DNA of 64,000 bases from Arenibacter troitsensis (GCF_900177645.1 NZ_FXAO01000001.1:1-64000); one strand, 5' to 3'; counted from the first letter of the stretch, positions 1 to 9,526 are shown. Notes: generated by a model not told the origin, from the letters alone. Program-made: numbers and translations.

Positions 1-1
1 G

Positions 2-421
2 GCCACATACTATGAAAATGGTATAAGAGCTTCTTTTTCGTATTATTTGGATAGGATAATTGCCGGGGGATGGAACGAGATCGCTGCCGATCTACAAGCA
101 TTTGACCTGGATGCCTATATGGCACAGACCGCGGTGGCCTATACCGGAACAAGCGCCGAAAAGTTGGAGAAAGTAGCCTTGCAAAAATGGATAGCCCTCT
201 TTTATACAGGTTTTGAGGCCTGGTCCGATTGGAGGCGTACCGGAATGCCGGAAGTTATTGCAGGTCCGGACGCTGTGAATGATAAAATGGTTCCGGTAAG
301 GTTCCAGTATCCCAATTCCGTGAAATCAACGAACAATGCAAATTATCAGCAGGCCGTTACCCGTATGGGAGGAGACGACCTTAACACCAGGTTATGGTGG
401 GATGTAACGAGTAACAATTAA
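2..421 (+). CDS. SusD-like_2 family nutrient-binding lipoprotein, C-terminal part
   Basis: The reading frame is open from base 2 and ends at TAA 419-421; the 5' part lies outside the window. The roughly 139 visible residues contain the pattern ALQKWIALFYTGFEAWSDWR followed by a RTGMPEV segment and an ending with LNTRLWWDV. This is typical of the C-terminus of SusD/RagB-like_2 (PF12771-type) outer-membrane lipoproteins that cap a SusC channel and bind oligomeric ligands. A TTG at 47 is only an internal leucine codon, not a start, because the frame is open upstream of it. A SusC gene is expected just outside the left edge. Family call is firm, substrate unknown. Confidence 0.85.
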   Translation, partial: ATYYENGIRASFSYYLDRIIAGGWNEIAADLQAFDLDAYMAQTAVAYTGTSAEKLEKVALQKWIALFYTGFEAWSDWRRTGMPEVIAGPDAVNDKMVPVRFQYPNSVKSTNNANYQQAVTRMGGDDLNTRLWWDVTSNN

Positions 422-458
422 GGGTGCAATTAGTAAGAAATTTATTTTGAATCTTATA

Positions 459-489
459 GACCATGGGGATTCTTCTCCATGGTCTTTTT
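459..489 (+). terminator. Rho-independent terminator
   Basis: GACCATGG pairs with CCATGGTC to form a hairpin that runs straight into TTTTT (485-489). It lies 38 bases after the SusD-like stop and closes that operon. Confidence 0.85.
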
Positions 490-600
490 ATTGATAATAT
501 TCAATCCTTCAAGTTTAAAGAGTGATATTTTTTTTATTTCATGGTATATTAGGTACCAACTTAGAAATATATAATCAAACCAAAAACCAAGTGAATAGTT

Positions 601-2091
601 ATGGGTAAAGGTGTTAAGTACAAAAAAATGGACAAATCCTATTTTGAATCCAGGGAACTGAAGCGCCATGCCGGTGTTTGGTCTTTATGGGCCTTGGGCG
701 TTGGAGCAGTGATTTCAGGGCATTTTTCAGGATGGAATCTGGGCTTGGCTTCTGGGGGATGGGGCGGTATGTTCGTCGCTACTTGTATCGTAGCAATAAT
801 GTATGTAGGACTTACCCAAAGTGTGGCGGAAATGTCTCCCGCACTTCCTCATACCGGAGGAGCGTATTCATTTGCCAGATCGGCCATGGGACCTTGGGGT
901 GGCTTCTTTACCGGCTTGGTAGAAAACTTGGAATTTATTCTTACCCCTGCGGTTATTGTTTTCTTTCTAAGTAATTATATGCAGGGCATTTTTGAGACGG
1001 CACCAGAAATGCTGCCTTTTTGGTGGTTCGGATTTTATACCATCTTTACCCTGTTGAACATAGTAGGGGTAGAACTATCCTTTCGTTTTACAGTGGCCTT
1101 GACCTTACTGGCTTTGGGATGTTTGGGTATATTTTGGGCGTCTTCAATTGGAAGTACCGATTTTATGACTTATGCCTTGGATATCAAGGCGGGCCCTGAT
1201 GGTACTGCCGAACATTTGCCCGGAGGGGGAGGTTCCCTTTTCCCAATGGGATGGGAAGGAGCGCTTAAAGCAATGCCCTTTGCTGTATGGCTATTTTTGG
1301 CCATTGAACAATTGCCCTTGGCAGCTGAGGAATCCGTCGATCCCAAAAAGGATATGCCCAAGGGTTTGACCTATGGCATCATTACCTTGATTATTTCTGC
1401 TTTTTTAATTTTATGGCTAAATGCCTCTATACCTTTGGGATCCTATGCCCTTTCCCAATCCGGGGAACCCTTGTTGGACGGATTTAAGGTGTTGTACGGG
1501 GACAATATAGCCAAGCTTTTGGCCTTAGTGGCGTCCATTGGCCTGTTGGCGTCTTTCCATACCATAATTTTTGCATTTGGCAGACAAATTTATTCCTTGT
1601 CAAGGGCCGGGTATTTCCCTGTTATATTGTCGTTGACCCATAGCAAAAGAAAAACGCCCTATACCGCTTTAATTCTTGGTTCCCTCATTGGATTTACGGT
1701 TTTAATGGTCACCAAATTTTTGGCAGGGAATGAAAGTGAGGTATTTGTTGGGGGAGCTTTATTGAACATTGCTGTTTTTAGTGCCATGCTCTCCTATATT
1801 TTGCAATGTGGTTCTTTTTTATTGCTGAGAAAGGATAAACCGAATCTGGAAAGGCCTTATGTAAGTCCGTTTGGGAAATTAGGTGCCTGGACCACTATAT
1901 TTTTGGCCAGTGTAATTATATATTTTCAGTTGCAGGATCAATCTTATAGGACGGCAGTGTTTATATCCATTGGGTATTTGATTATTGGTTTGGTTTACTT
2001 TGGGCTAAAAGGTAGACATCGATTGATACTTTCTCCGGAAGAAGAGTTCGCCATGGAACACGAAGCAAAAAAGGCAATAGTAAAAAACTGA
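601..2091 (+). CDS. APC-family ethanolamine-type permease
   Basis: A 496-residue polytopic protein with about twelve hydrophobic segments. The N-terminal stretch with GVWSLWALGVGAVISGHFSG, then TQSVAEMSPALPHTGGAYSF, matches the EAT (ethanolamine transporter) branch of the amino acid-polyamine-organocation superfamily, which imports ethanolamine and related amines with protons. It precedes genes for a glutamine-synthetase-like ligase, two dehydrogenases and an amidotransferase, which supports import of the amine used by that pathway. An in-frame ATG at 628 (MDKSYF) is an equally good start and fits family N-termini better; neither has a clear ribosome-binding site. The substrate could also be another amino alcohol or a polyamine. 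Confidence 0.85.
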   Translation: MGKGVKYKKMDKSYFESRELKRHAGVWSLWALGVGAVISGHFSGWNLGLASGGWGGMFVATCIVAIMYVGLTQSVAEMSPALPHTGGAYSFARSAMGPWGGFFTGLVENLEFILTPAVIVFFLSNYMQGIFETAPEMLPFWWFGFYTIFTLLNIVGVELSFRFTVALTLLALGCLGIFWASSIGSTDFMTYALDIKAGPDGTAEHLPGGGGSLFPMGWEGALKAMPFAVWLFLAIEQLPLAAEESVDPKKDMPKGLTYGIITLIISAFLILWLNASIPLGSYALSQSGEPLLDGFKVLYGDNIAKLLALVASIGLLASFHTIIFAFGRQIYSLSRAGYFPVILSLTHSKRKTPYTALILGSLIGFTVLMVTKFLAGNESEVFVGGALLNIAVFSAMLSYILQCGSFLLLRKDKPNLERPYVSPFGKLGAWTTIFLASVIIYFQLQDQSYRTAVFISIGYLIIGLVYFGLKGRHRLILSPEEEFAMEHEAKKAIVKN

Positions 2092-2271
2092 TTTTTACAG
2101 TTATTGGTAGACATTATTCAATAATTTTATGGAAGGTTTTGATGTAGGGTAGGAGCAAAGGAAACAATTGAAAGTGTCTAGTGTCAAGTTTCTAAAAAAA
2201 CTGAATCATAAAGTTGAATACTGACGTGAAAATAGAATAATCAACCACAAAATAGTGGACCAAAACAACAT

Positions 2272-2304
2272 TACTGTCTCTTAAGGTTTTTTTTCAGGAC
2301 AGTA
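2272..2304. repeat. Inverted repeat TACTGTC/GACAGTA
   Basis: Seven-base perfect arms (2272-2278 and 2298-2304) are separated by a T-rich 19-base spacer, in the 294-base gap between the permease and the ligase gene. It could be a regulator site or a small hairpin. The T tract lies inside the loop, so a terminator is unlikely. Nothing else stands out in this gap. Confidence 0.4.
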
Positions 2305-2385
2305 GATAATTATAGAGGTAAAACAAAGTAATGGGCATGGAATTTTTATTGCCCTCATTTTAGATCGATAAAAATATTTAAATAG

Positions 2386-3762
2386 ATGAAAAAGGCAGTG
2401 CCAAAAATGACCAAAGAATCGGTCAGAAGTTATATACAGGAACATCAAATTGAAAATATTAAATTGGCCGTTGTTGATGTGGATGGAGTTCTCCGCGGGA
2501 AATACGTAAATTCCAAAAAGTTCCTTTCCGCATTGGAGAAGGGATTTGGTTTTTGCAGCGTAATCTTTGGTTGGGACTCCAATGATGTATTATATAGGAA
2601 TGATTCCTTTACCGGTTGGGCGGACGGTTTTACCGATGCCAATGCCACCATAGATGCGTCCAGTATAAGGATGTTGCCAACAGAAGATTTCAAGTCGGTT
2701 ATTTTTTTGGCAGATTTTTCCGAGAGTAGTGCTGCCAGTGTCTGTCCAAGATCTATACTACGCAAAACCTTGGAAAGATTGGGGAACTTAGGCCTCAAGG
2801 CAAGTGCCTCTTTTGAATTCGAGTTTTTTCTTTTTAATGAATCCCCCAAATCCGTTCGCGATAAGAATTATCATAATCTGGAGCCGATGACCCCAGGCAA
2901 CTTTGGCTATTCCATATTGCGCAGCTCCACCCATGCCAATTTTTATCATCAAATAATGGAACTCTGCAAGGAGATGGAAATGCCTTTGGAAGGACTGCAT
3001 ACGGAGACGGGAGCAGGGGTACTGGAAGGGGCGCTGGAATATTCCGAGGCCCTGCGGGCTGCCGACAATGGGGCTCTTTTTAAAAACTTTGTAAAAGTTT
3101 GGGCACAACAAAATAATTTGATGGCCTGCTTTATGGCCAAATGGTCTAACAATTTTCCCGGCCAATCCGGTCATATCCATATTTCTTTGCAAAATATGGA
3201 TGGTTCATCTGCCTTTTACGACAACAGTAAGGCAAATGGTATGTCTGATGTGATGCGATGGTTTATTGGAGGGCAACAAAAGTTAATGCCCGAATTTTTG
3301 GCTATGGTGGCCTCTACCTGTAATAGCTATACGCGACTCATTCCTGGTTTTTGGGCCCCCACTGCGGCCTCATGGGGTATAGACAATAGAACCTGTGCCC
3401 TTAGGGCAATTCCCGGATCTGAAAAGTCGCAAAGAGTGGAATATAGGGTATCGGCAGCCGATATTAATCCTTACTTGGCCCTGGCAGCCGCTATAGGCTC
3501 GGGATTATGGGGTATAGAGAATAAGATTGAACCGACAAAAGCAGTTGAAGGAAATGCCTACGATGTAGACTTCTCCCAGGAACTTCAGTTGCCCAGGACC
3601 TTGACCCAGGCCGCTGAAGAATTTAAGAATTCTAAAATTGCACGGGACCTCTTTGGTGATATATTTGTGGATCACTATGCGTATACGCGACTATGGGAAG
3701 ACCAACAACAATTGGGAGCTATAACCGACTGGCAATTAAAACGTTATTTCGAAATAATTTAA
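2386..3762 (+). CDS. Glutamine synthetase-like gamma-glutamyl-amide ligase
   Basis: A 458-residue glutamine-synthetase-fold enzyme. Visible GS signatures are the metal-binding FEFEFFLF, TETGAGVLEGALEY, GQSGHIHISL, and the substrate/ATP stretch RLIPGFWAPTAASWGIDNR followed by RVEYRVSAADINPYLALA. The N-terminus (VVDVDGVLRGKYV) is typical of the PuuA/IpuC/GlnA4-like group that gamma-glutamylates amines rather than ammonium. With an ethanolamine-type permease upstream and oxidising enzymes downstream, the most economical role is ATP-dependent joining of glutamate to ethanolamine (inference). It is followed after 4 bases by the aldehyde dehydrogenase, so they are almost certainly co-transcribed. 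True ammonium-assimilating GS is unlikely given the context. Confidence 0.85.
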   Translation: MKKAVPKMTKESVRSYIQEHQIENIKLAVVDVDGVLRGKYVNSKKFLSALEKGFGFCSVIFGWDSNDVLYRNDSFTGWADGFTDANATIDASSIRMLPTEDFKSVIFLADFSESSAASVCPRSILRKTLERLGNLGLKASASFEFEFFLFNESPKSVRDKNYHNLEPMTPGNFGYSILRSSTHANFYHQIMELCKEMEMPLEGLHTETGAGVLEGALEYSEALRAADNGALFKNFVKVWAQQNNLMACFMAKWSNNFPGQSGHIHISLQNMDGSSAFYDNSKANGMSDVMRWFIGGQQKLMPEFLAMVASTCNSYTRLIPGFWAPTAASWGIDNRTCALRAIPGSEKSQRVEYRVSAADINPYLALAAAIGSGLWGIENKIEPTKAVEGNAYDVDFSQELQLPRTLTQAAEEFKNSKIARDLFGDIFVDHYAYTRLWEDQQQLGAITDWQLKRYFEII

Positions 3763-3766
3763 AAAA

Positions 3767-5152
3767 ATGATAAACACCATATCACCTATAGACGGCACTA
3801 TTTATTATACTGCCGAAGAACATGGTCCAAAAGATATTGAACAGGCCTTACATTTGGCCGAAAGTTCTTTTCCTCTTTGGTCCAATCTTTCCATTGCCGA
3901 GCGTGCTAAATATATAACAGCCTTCGTGGATGCCATTGTTGAAGATAAAAATGATATTGCCCTCGAAATTACCTGGCAAATGGGGAGGCCATTGGGTCAA
4001 TCCCCCGGAGAAATAAAGGGCTTCGCAGACCGCGCCCATTATATGATAGGAGTAGCGGAAGAGGCTTTGGGCGACTATAAAGTTGTAGATGCCGAGAATC
4101 CGGATAAAAGATGGGTAGAACGGGTTCCAATTGGGGTTGTAAGTGTGTTAAGCCCATGGAACTATCCTTTCTTGACTTCGGTTAATGCCATTGTTCCGGC
4201 CTTAATGGCAGGAAACGTGGTGATTTTAAAGCATTCTTTTCAGACGCCATTGGTAGCGGAACGTTATGCCAAAGCAGCTGCCAAGGCCGGACTGCCGAAA
4301 GGGGTATTTCAAATAGTACACCTGAACCATAAAAATACGGCCCAATTAATTGGTGATAATCGAATTGACGGAGTTTACTTTACAGGTTCCGTTCAAGGTG
4401 GGGTAGCGGTGCAAAATTCCTTGGTGAACAAGTTCATTCCATGTGGACTTGAATTGGGAGGAAAAGATCCCGCCTATGTAATGGCCGATGCCAATTTGGA
4501 GAATAGTGTAGAAAATTTGGTAGATGGAGCATTCTTTAATAGCGGTCAATCTTGTTGTGGTATTGAAAGAATTTATGTTCATGAAACGCTTTACGACAAA
4601 TTTGTTGACGGATTCGTAGCGCTTACTAAGCAGTACAGGTTAGGGAATCCTTTGGATGCCGAGACCAATTTGGGGCCTATGGTTAAGACAGATGCTGCCA
4701 ATTATGTAAGAAAACAAATAGAACAGGCCTTGGGTAAAGGAGCAAAATCCTTGGTGCCCGAATCCCTGTTTAAAGCCTCTAAAAAAGATACGCCTTATTT
4801 ATCTCCCCACGTACTCGTAAATGTGGACCATAGCATGGAGGTTATGACCGAGGAGAGTTTTGGACCTGTAGTTGGGATCATGAAGGTAAAGAACGATGAG
4901 GAAGCATTGCGATTGATGAACGATTCCCAATATGGCCTTACCGCCTCCCTTTGGGCAAATGATATGGATAGGGCCATTGATCTGGGAAGGAAAATTGAGA
5001 CCGGTACCGTTTTCATGAACCGCTGTGATTATTTGGATCCGGCATTGGCCTGGACAGGTGTTAAAAATTCCGGAAAGGGTGTTACACTGTCGAAAATTGG
5101 ATACGACCATGTTACCCGGGTAAAATCGTTTAATTTTCGAAAAGGGAAATAA
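3767..5152 (+). CDS. Aldehyde dehydrogenase (ALDH superfamily)
   Basis: A 461-residue NAD(P)-dependent aldehyde dehydrogenase. The nucleotide-binding region has VLSPWNYPF and FTGSVQGG; the general base Glu lies in LELGGKDPAYV, and the catalytic cysteine is at about residue 263 in NSGQSCCGIER, followed by a second Cys. The C-terminal EESFGPVVG motif is also present. It sits 4 bases after the ligase and 35 bases before the alcohol dehydrogenase. In the proposed pathway it oxidises the gamma-glutamyl-aminoacetaldehyde made by that dehydrogenase to gamma-glutamylglycine (inference). The family call is certain; the substrate is not visible from sequence alone. Confidence 0.88.
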   Translation: MINTISPIDGTIYYTAEEHGPKDIEQALHLAESSFPLWSNLSIAERAKYITAFVDAIVEDKNDIALEITWQMGRPLGQSPGEIKGFADRAHYMIGVAEEALGDYKVVDAENPDKRWVERVPIGVVSVLSPWNYPFLTSVNAIVPALMAGNVVILKHSFQTPLVAERYAKAAAKAGLPKGVFQIVHLNHKNTAQLIGDNRIDGVYFTGSVQGGVAVQNSLVNKFIPCGLELGGKDPAYVMADANLENSVENLVDGAFFNSGQSCCGIERIYVHETLYDKFVDGFVALTKQYRLGNPLDAETNLGPMVKTDAANYVRKQIEQALGKGAKSLVPESLFKASKKDTPYLSPHVLVNVDHSMEVMTEESFGPVVGIMKVKNDEEALRLMNDSQYGLTASLWANDMDRAIDLGRKIETGTVFMNRCDYLDPALAWTGVKNSGKGVTLSKIGYDHVTRVKSFNFRKGK

Positions 5153-5187
5153 GAAATCAATTTATTGAATTAAAAAAATAAGAATTA

Positions 5188-6360
5188 ATGCAATTAGCTA
5201 ATACAAATTGGAATTATCCTACGACCATTTGGTTTGGAAATGGTAGAATAAATGAAATCTCACAGGCATGCCAAAAATTGGGAATCAATAATCCCTTATT
5301 TGTTACTGATGAAGGCCTTGTAAAATTGGATATAGTAGAAAAAACTATAAATATTTTAAAAAAGAATAGTTTAAACTTCACGGTTTACAGCGATGTGCAG
5401 GGGAATCCAACGGAAAAAAATGTGGTTGATGGGGTGGCCCATTATTTAAAGAACAAACATGATGGGGTTATTGCCTTTGGAGGTGGTTCTGCCATTGATG
5501 CGGCCAAGACCATTGCATTTATGTCCGGACAAACCAGGTCCCTATGGGACTTTGAAGATGTGGGCGATAATTGGAGTTATGCCGATCCTGCCGGAATTGC
5601 ACCTGTAATAGCCATTCCGACCACTGCTGGTACCGGCTCGGAGGTGGGTAGGGCTTCCGTTATATTGGATGAAAAACTACATACCAAGAAAATCATTTTT
5701 CACCCAAAAATGTTACCGGCAATCGTGATATCCGATCCTGAACTTACTTTGGGTCTGCCACCGCATATTACGGCTTGGACCGGAGTGGATGCCATGGTGC
5801 ATGCCATTGAGGCTTATTGTGCTCCAGGATATCACCCTATGGCCGATGGCATTGCCATTGAAGCTATCCGAATAATTGCCAAGTATTTGCCAATGGCAGT
5901 TAAGGACGGAAAAAATTTGGAGGCCAGGGGGCAAATGCTGGTAGCTGCCTCTATGGGAGCAACTGCTTTTCAAAAAGGATTGGGTTCCGTGCATTCCGTG
6001 GCCCATCAATTGGGAGCTATTTACAATAAACAACATGGCTTATTGAACGCCATAATATTGCCCTATGCCCTAAAGCAGAACAAAGTGGCTATTGAGGATA
6101 GAATGGTGCATTTAAGTAAAGTCCTTGGACTCGAAAAGGAAGGTACCGATGCTATCATCGGTTACATAATCGGTTTGAGAAAAGAATTGAATATTCCACA
6201 TACATTGGAGGATATAGATATCAATACGGATAACTCCAAGGAAATAGGGGAAATGGCCTATAAGGACCCTTCCACTCCTTCCAATGCCAAGCCTGTTAAT
6301 GCAAAGGATTTGGAGCAACTTTTTAGAGCAGCGGTTACTGGAGATTTAAATGGACTGTAA
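5188..6360 (+). CDS. Iron-type (group III) alcohol dehydrogenase
   Basis: A 390-residue Fe-ADH-family enzyme with the NAD-binding AFGGGSAIDAAK, the TTAGTGSEVGR motif, and the metal-ligand region VDAMVHAIEAYCAPGYHPMA followed by GSVHSVAHQLGAIYNKQHG. Length is normal for the family. Such enzymes oxidise primary alcohols or reduce aldehydes. In the run ligase-ALDH-ADH-amidotransferase it fits oxidation of the hydroxyl of gamma-glutamyl-ethanolamide (inference), comparable to the alcohol and aldehyde dehydrogenase pair of the isopropylamine/alaninol pathway. It ends at TAA 6358-6360, two bases before the GTG start of the next gene. Confidence 0.88.
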   Translation: MQLANTNWNYPTTIWFGNGRINEISQACQKLGINNPLFVTDEGLVKLDIVEKTINILKKNSLNFTVYSDVQGNPTEKNVVDGVAHYLKNKHDGVIAFGGGSAIDAAKTIAFMSGQTRSLWDFEDVGDNWSYADPAGIAPVIAIPTTAGTGSEVGRASVILDEKLHTKKIIFHPKMLPAIVISDPELTLGLPPHITAWTGVDAMVHAIEAYCAPGYHPMADGIAIEAIRIIAKYLPMAVKDGKNLEARGQMLVAASMGATAFQKGLGSVHSVAHQLGAIYNKQHGLLNAIILPYALKQNKVAIEDRMVHLSKVLGLEKEGTDAIIGYIIGLRKELNIPHTLEDIDINTDNSKEIGEMAYKDPSTPSNAKPVNAKDLEQLFRAAVTGDLNGL

Positions 6361-6362
6361 GC

Positions 6363-7160
6363 GTGAAACTATTAATTGTAGAAGGAAATAACGAACAAAC
6401 ACGCCTGCAAAGGGGGGCTTTTGGGATAAAGCCATATCATCTCATGTTCCAAGAAATGCTGAGGGGCTTGGTCCCAAAAGCACAATCAGATTTTGCCTTT
6501 CCGGCTGATGGGGCAAGCAACTTGCCTACATCGGCACAATTGGAAAAATATGATGGGGTATTGTGGACAGGTAGTTCCCTTAGCGTCCTTGATGATATTC
6601 CGGATGTGCAACAGCAATTGAATTTTGCCAATGAGGTTTTCAAGACCGGTGTGCCGTTTTACGGTAGCTGCTGGGGCATGCAGGTAGCAACCGTTGTTGC
6701 TGGGGGCATGGTTGCGCTTAGCAAGAACGGTTTGGAGTTTGGAATCTCCAAACCCATTGATCTCACTCTGTTGGGAAGGGAAAGTCCCTTAACCTCCCAC
6801 CGTAAAAAGGCCTATTCTGCACTGTGTATTCATTACGATGAAGTAGCAAAAGCACCCGAAAACGCCATTATTTTAGCCAGTAATGCCCATTCCAAGGTGC
6901 AGGCCATGACGTTTGACTATAAAAAAGGTTCATTTTTCGGGGTACAATATCACCCTGAATTCAATCCTTCGGACATGGCGTTGATAGCATCATTTTTATC
7001 CGAAAAGCTTGTGAAAAGTAATGCATTTGATTCCATGGAAGAAGTACAGGAATTTGCCTTATCATTAAGGGAACAGAAAGGAATTCCGCCAGAGATTTGC
7101 GATTACCAACTCCATACCCAAGAAATTTCGGCTTGGTTAAGGCATATATCTGGAGAATAA
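6363..7160 (+). CDS. Class I glutamine amidotransferase-like gamma-glutamyl hydrolase
   Basis: A 265-residue protein of the GMP-synthase-type (class I) amidotransferase fold. The nucleophilic cysteine is about residue 103 in PFYGSCWGMQVA, and the His/Glu of the triad are in VQYHPEF. It stands alone, without a synthetase domain, as PuuD-like gamma-glutamyl hydrolases do. The start is GTG at 6363, two bases after the previous stop, so translational coupling is likely; no in-frame ATG is close. As last enzyme of the operon it would release glutamate and glycine (or the matching amino acid) from the gamma-glutamyl intermediate (inference). Residues after about 215 form an extra tail of unknown role. 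Confidence 0.82.
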   Translation: MKLLIVEGNNEQTRLQRGAFGIKPYHLMFQEMLRGLVPKAQSDFAFPADGASNLPTSAQLEKYDGVLWTGSSLSVLDDIPDVQQQLNFANEVFKTGVPFYGSCWGMQVATVVAGGMVALSKNGLEFGISKPIDLTLLGRESPLTSHRKKAYSALCIHYDEVAKAPENAIILASNAHSKVQAMTFDYKKGSFFGVQYHPEFNPSDMALIASFLSEKLVKSNAFDSMEEVQEFALSLREQKGIPPEICDYQLHTQEISAWLRHISGE

Positions 7161-7184
7161 AGGAACAGATTTATAAGGTATAAG

Positions 7185-7223
7185 GAGGACGGTTCATATA
7201 ATGGAACCATCCTCTTTTTTTTT
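7185..7223 (+). terminator. Rho-independent terminator of the gamma-glutamylation operon
   Basis: GAGGACGGTTC (7185-7195) pairs with GAACCATCCTC (7204-7214) with one mismatch and is followed by nine Ts. It ends the operon before the convergent GH92 gene. Confidence 0.85.
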
Positions 7224-7264
7224 GATATCACAACGAGTGCGATTAAGTAATATCGCTTCCCTTT

Positions 7265-9526
7265 TTAGTTGTTTTTGAAGGCAGTAGAACTGGGGTTTTT
7301 TCCCATCTCAAATTCCAGTAGATGGCCATTCATTATTTGGGTGTAGGTGATAAAGGGTTGGTTCAATATCTTTCCATCCAACTTTACCGATTGAATGTAC
7401 ATATTCTCCTCGGAAAGCTTGTTGGCTATTATTTTAAAGGATTTTGGTGCTCCATCCTTGAGTAATCTAAGGGTGAATTCTGGAAATTGTGGTGCTCCAA
7501 TGGCAAAAATTTCGGTTCCAGGGGTAACCGGATAAAAGCCCATAACCCCAAAAACATACCAAGCCGACATTTGCCCGCAATCATCGTTACCGTTGATTCC
7601 TAGAGGGTGGTTTCTATAATTAATGGTGGAGGTGTGCTTACGTATAAGCTCTTGGGTTTTCCAAGGTTGCCCGGCATAGTTGAACAGGTAGGCGTAATGA
7701 TGGCCCGGCTCATTATCATGTCGGTAGTGTTGCCCATCAAAATTTTCATTTAATTTCGCGGCGAACTTTTCCTTTCCTCCAAAGAGTTCGATGCTTCCTT
7801 CAATATCGTGCATAGCGCCAAATAAATAGGTCCATCTCCCGCCTTCCGTAAAGCCTTCCTGTTCGTTTTTGTCCCAATCGCCATTAAATAGTCGGGCATT
7901 AAGAAACCCGGTTTCCTTGTTGTATAGGTTTTTGTAGCTTTTGCTCCATCCCATCAAACGCCCATAATCTTCCATCTTACCCATGTCCTTGGCCATTTGG
8001 GCAATACTATAATCATCAATCCCAAACTCGATGGTCCTAGTTACCGATTCCCTAGTCTTGTCAGAAGCTACATAACCTAGGGAATGATAGTAGGTAAGTC
8101 CGCCCCTTGCTTCGTAGAGAGTACCTTCATCCCTATCCCCCCAAGGTTTTTCCGTATCCCTGTAAGGTGGGTGCATGGCATTTTTTCTAACGGCCTCATA
8201 GGCTAGATCCAGGTCGTAATCCCGAAATCCCTTTACATAAGCATCCGCAATTACGGCATCGGCATGCGTTCCTGTCATTATATTGGTATAGGTAGGGTTG
8301 GGCCATTTAGGCAGCCAACCTCCCTCTTGGTACATCTGTAATAAGGATTGTATCATGGGGCTAACCCGTTCTGGCTGTGTAAAATGCAGTAGCGGGTGCA
8401 GGGCCCTAAATGTATCCCAAAGAGAGTAGTCGTTATAAGAAACCCCTTCATGGACCTTGTCATCGAACGGACTGTAATAACGACCGTACTCTGAAAATTC
8501 CCTAGGGAACAGCATGGTATGGAACAAGGCGGTGTAGAAAATGCTTTTTTGATCTTCCGTTGCCCCGTTTACGGTAATTCTGGAAAGCTTGTCTTGCCAA
8601 ATTTTCCGGGTATTTTCTACCACTTTGTTAAAATCCCAATCTGGTATTTCCTTGGATAGGTTTTCACGGGCTTGATCCAAACTTATAAAGGAAGTGGCAA
8701 TCTTGACTTTGACCTTTTCATTTTTTTCCGTTTTAAAACTTATATATCCGCCCATTCTGGCACCGGTCTGCTCTTTACCCATTTTTATGATATCGGGCTC
8801 TGTTCTAAAGGAATTCCATGTTCCAAAGCGCTCAAAGGATTTGTCAAATTGAATAATAAAATAACCCTTAAAGTTTTTTAGTTCCGGACCCAAATGGGAA
8901 GACATCCGCTCAGGATTATATCCAGTAATTTCCCTTTTATTTTCATCTATTTTGATATGGCCGTGAAACGCCTTTTTGTTCTCGGTAATATTAATGCCCT
9001 GGATAATGATATGGGATTCATCAGATTTTGGGAAGGTGAATTGAAAAATGCCACAGCGGGAGGTAGCCGCTATTTCCCCTTTTATTTTTTGACTTTTATC
9101 ACCCATGGAAACACTGTAGTAGTTGGGTTTCGATATCTCATCATTATGGGTAAATGACAGAGCCCTGTCTTTGGGAAGTAACTTTAATTTCCCAACCTGG
9201 GGCATTACGGATACGTAGCCATAATCGCCCATCCAGACCGTAGGCTGGTGAGTGGCCATAAACCCTTGTATTGTGCTGTCTTCATAAAAATATGGCATTT
9301 CACTAATTTTGTTTTCCCGTGTCTGGGCCACAAAATTCGTCATGGCAAAAGGGGTCCCTACACAGGGCATGGTCCCACCTCCATCCCTACCTTCCATAAA
9401 TCCGGACGATGGGGTTCCTATTAGTGGATTTACATAATCAACTTCCATTTTGTTTTGTGCAGAAAGAACTGTTAACCATATAAAAAGTAAAAGGAAGTGG
9501 TACAAGGATTTCTTATTCGTTTTCAT
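7265..9526 (-). CDS. Glycoside hydrolase family 92 alpha-mannosidase
   Basis: A 753-residue exported protein: a short Lys-rich start and hydrophobic segment ending in LTVLSAQ form the signal peptide. Mature GH92 begins with the family hallmark DYVNPLIGT. The conserved catalytic segment FTEGGRWTYLFGAMHDIEG (general acid Glu) and GNDDCGQMSAWYVFGVMGFY (base and calcium region) are both present. GH92 enzymes are calcium-dependent exo-alpha-mannosidases acting on N-glycans, yeast mannan or related alpha-mannosides in the periplasm or at the surface. It stands alone, convergent to the gamma-glutamylation operon, with no SusCD partner. A paralogue lies at 61126-63411. Confidence 0.95.
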   Translation of the reverse strand: MKTNKKSLYHFLLLFIWLTVLSAQNKMEVDYVNPLIGTPSSGFMEGRDGGGTMPCVGTPFAMTNFVAQTRENKISEMPYFYEDSTIQGFMATHQPTVWMGDYGYVSVMPQVGKLKLLPKDRALSFTHNDEISKPNYYSVSMGDKSQKIKGEIAATSRCGIFQFTFPKSDESHIIIQGINITENKKAFHGHIKIDENKREITGYNPERMSSHLGPELKNFKGYFIIQFDKSFERFGTWNSFRTEPDIIKMGKEQTGARMGGYISFKTEKNEKVKVKIATSFISLDQARENLSKEIPDWDFNKVVENTRKIWQDKLSRITVNGATEDQKSIFYTALFHTMLFPREFSEYGRYYSPFDDKVHEGVSYNDYSLWDTFRALHPLLHFTQPERVSPMIQSLLQMYQEGGWLPKWPNPTYTNIMTGTHADAVIADAYVKGFRDYDLDLAYEAVRKNAMHPPYRDTEKPWGDRDEGTLYEARGGLTYYHSLGYVASDKTRESVTRTIEFGIDDYSIAQMAKDMGKMEDYGRLMGWSKSYKNLYNKETGFLNARLFNGDWDKNEQEGFTEGGRWTYLFGAMHDIEGSIELFGGKEKFAAKLNENFDGQHYRHDNEPGHHYAYLFNYAGQPWKTQELIRKHTSTINYRNHPLGINGNDDCGQMSAWYVFGVMGFYPVTPGTEIFAIGAPQFPEFTLRLLKDGAPKSFKIIANKLSEENMYIQSVKLDGKILNQPFITYTQIMNGHLLEFEMGKNPSSTAFKNN

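Noticed and set aside
454-669. A 71-codon minus-strand frame over the terminator and the permease start.
   Set aside because: It overlaps a strong terminator and a well-supported gene and has no recognisable features.
2086-2105. AACTG/CAGTT mini-hairpin at the permease stop as a terminator.
   Set aside because: The stem is only five bases and there is no T tract after it.
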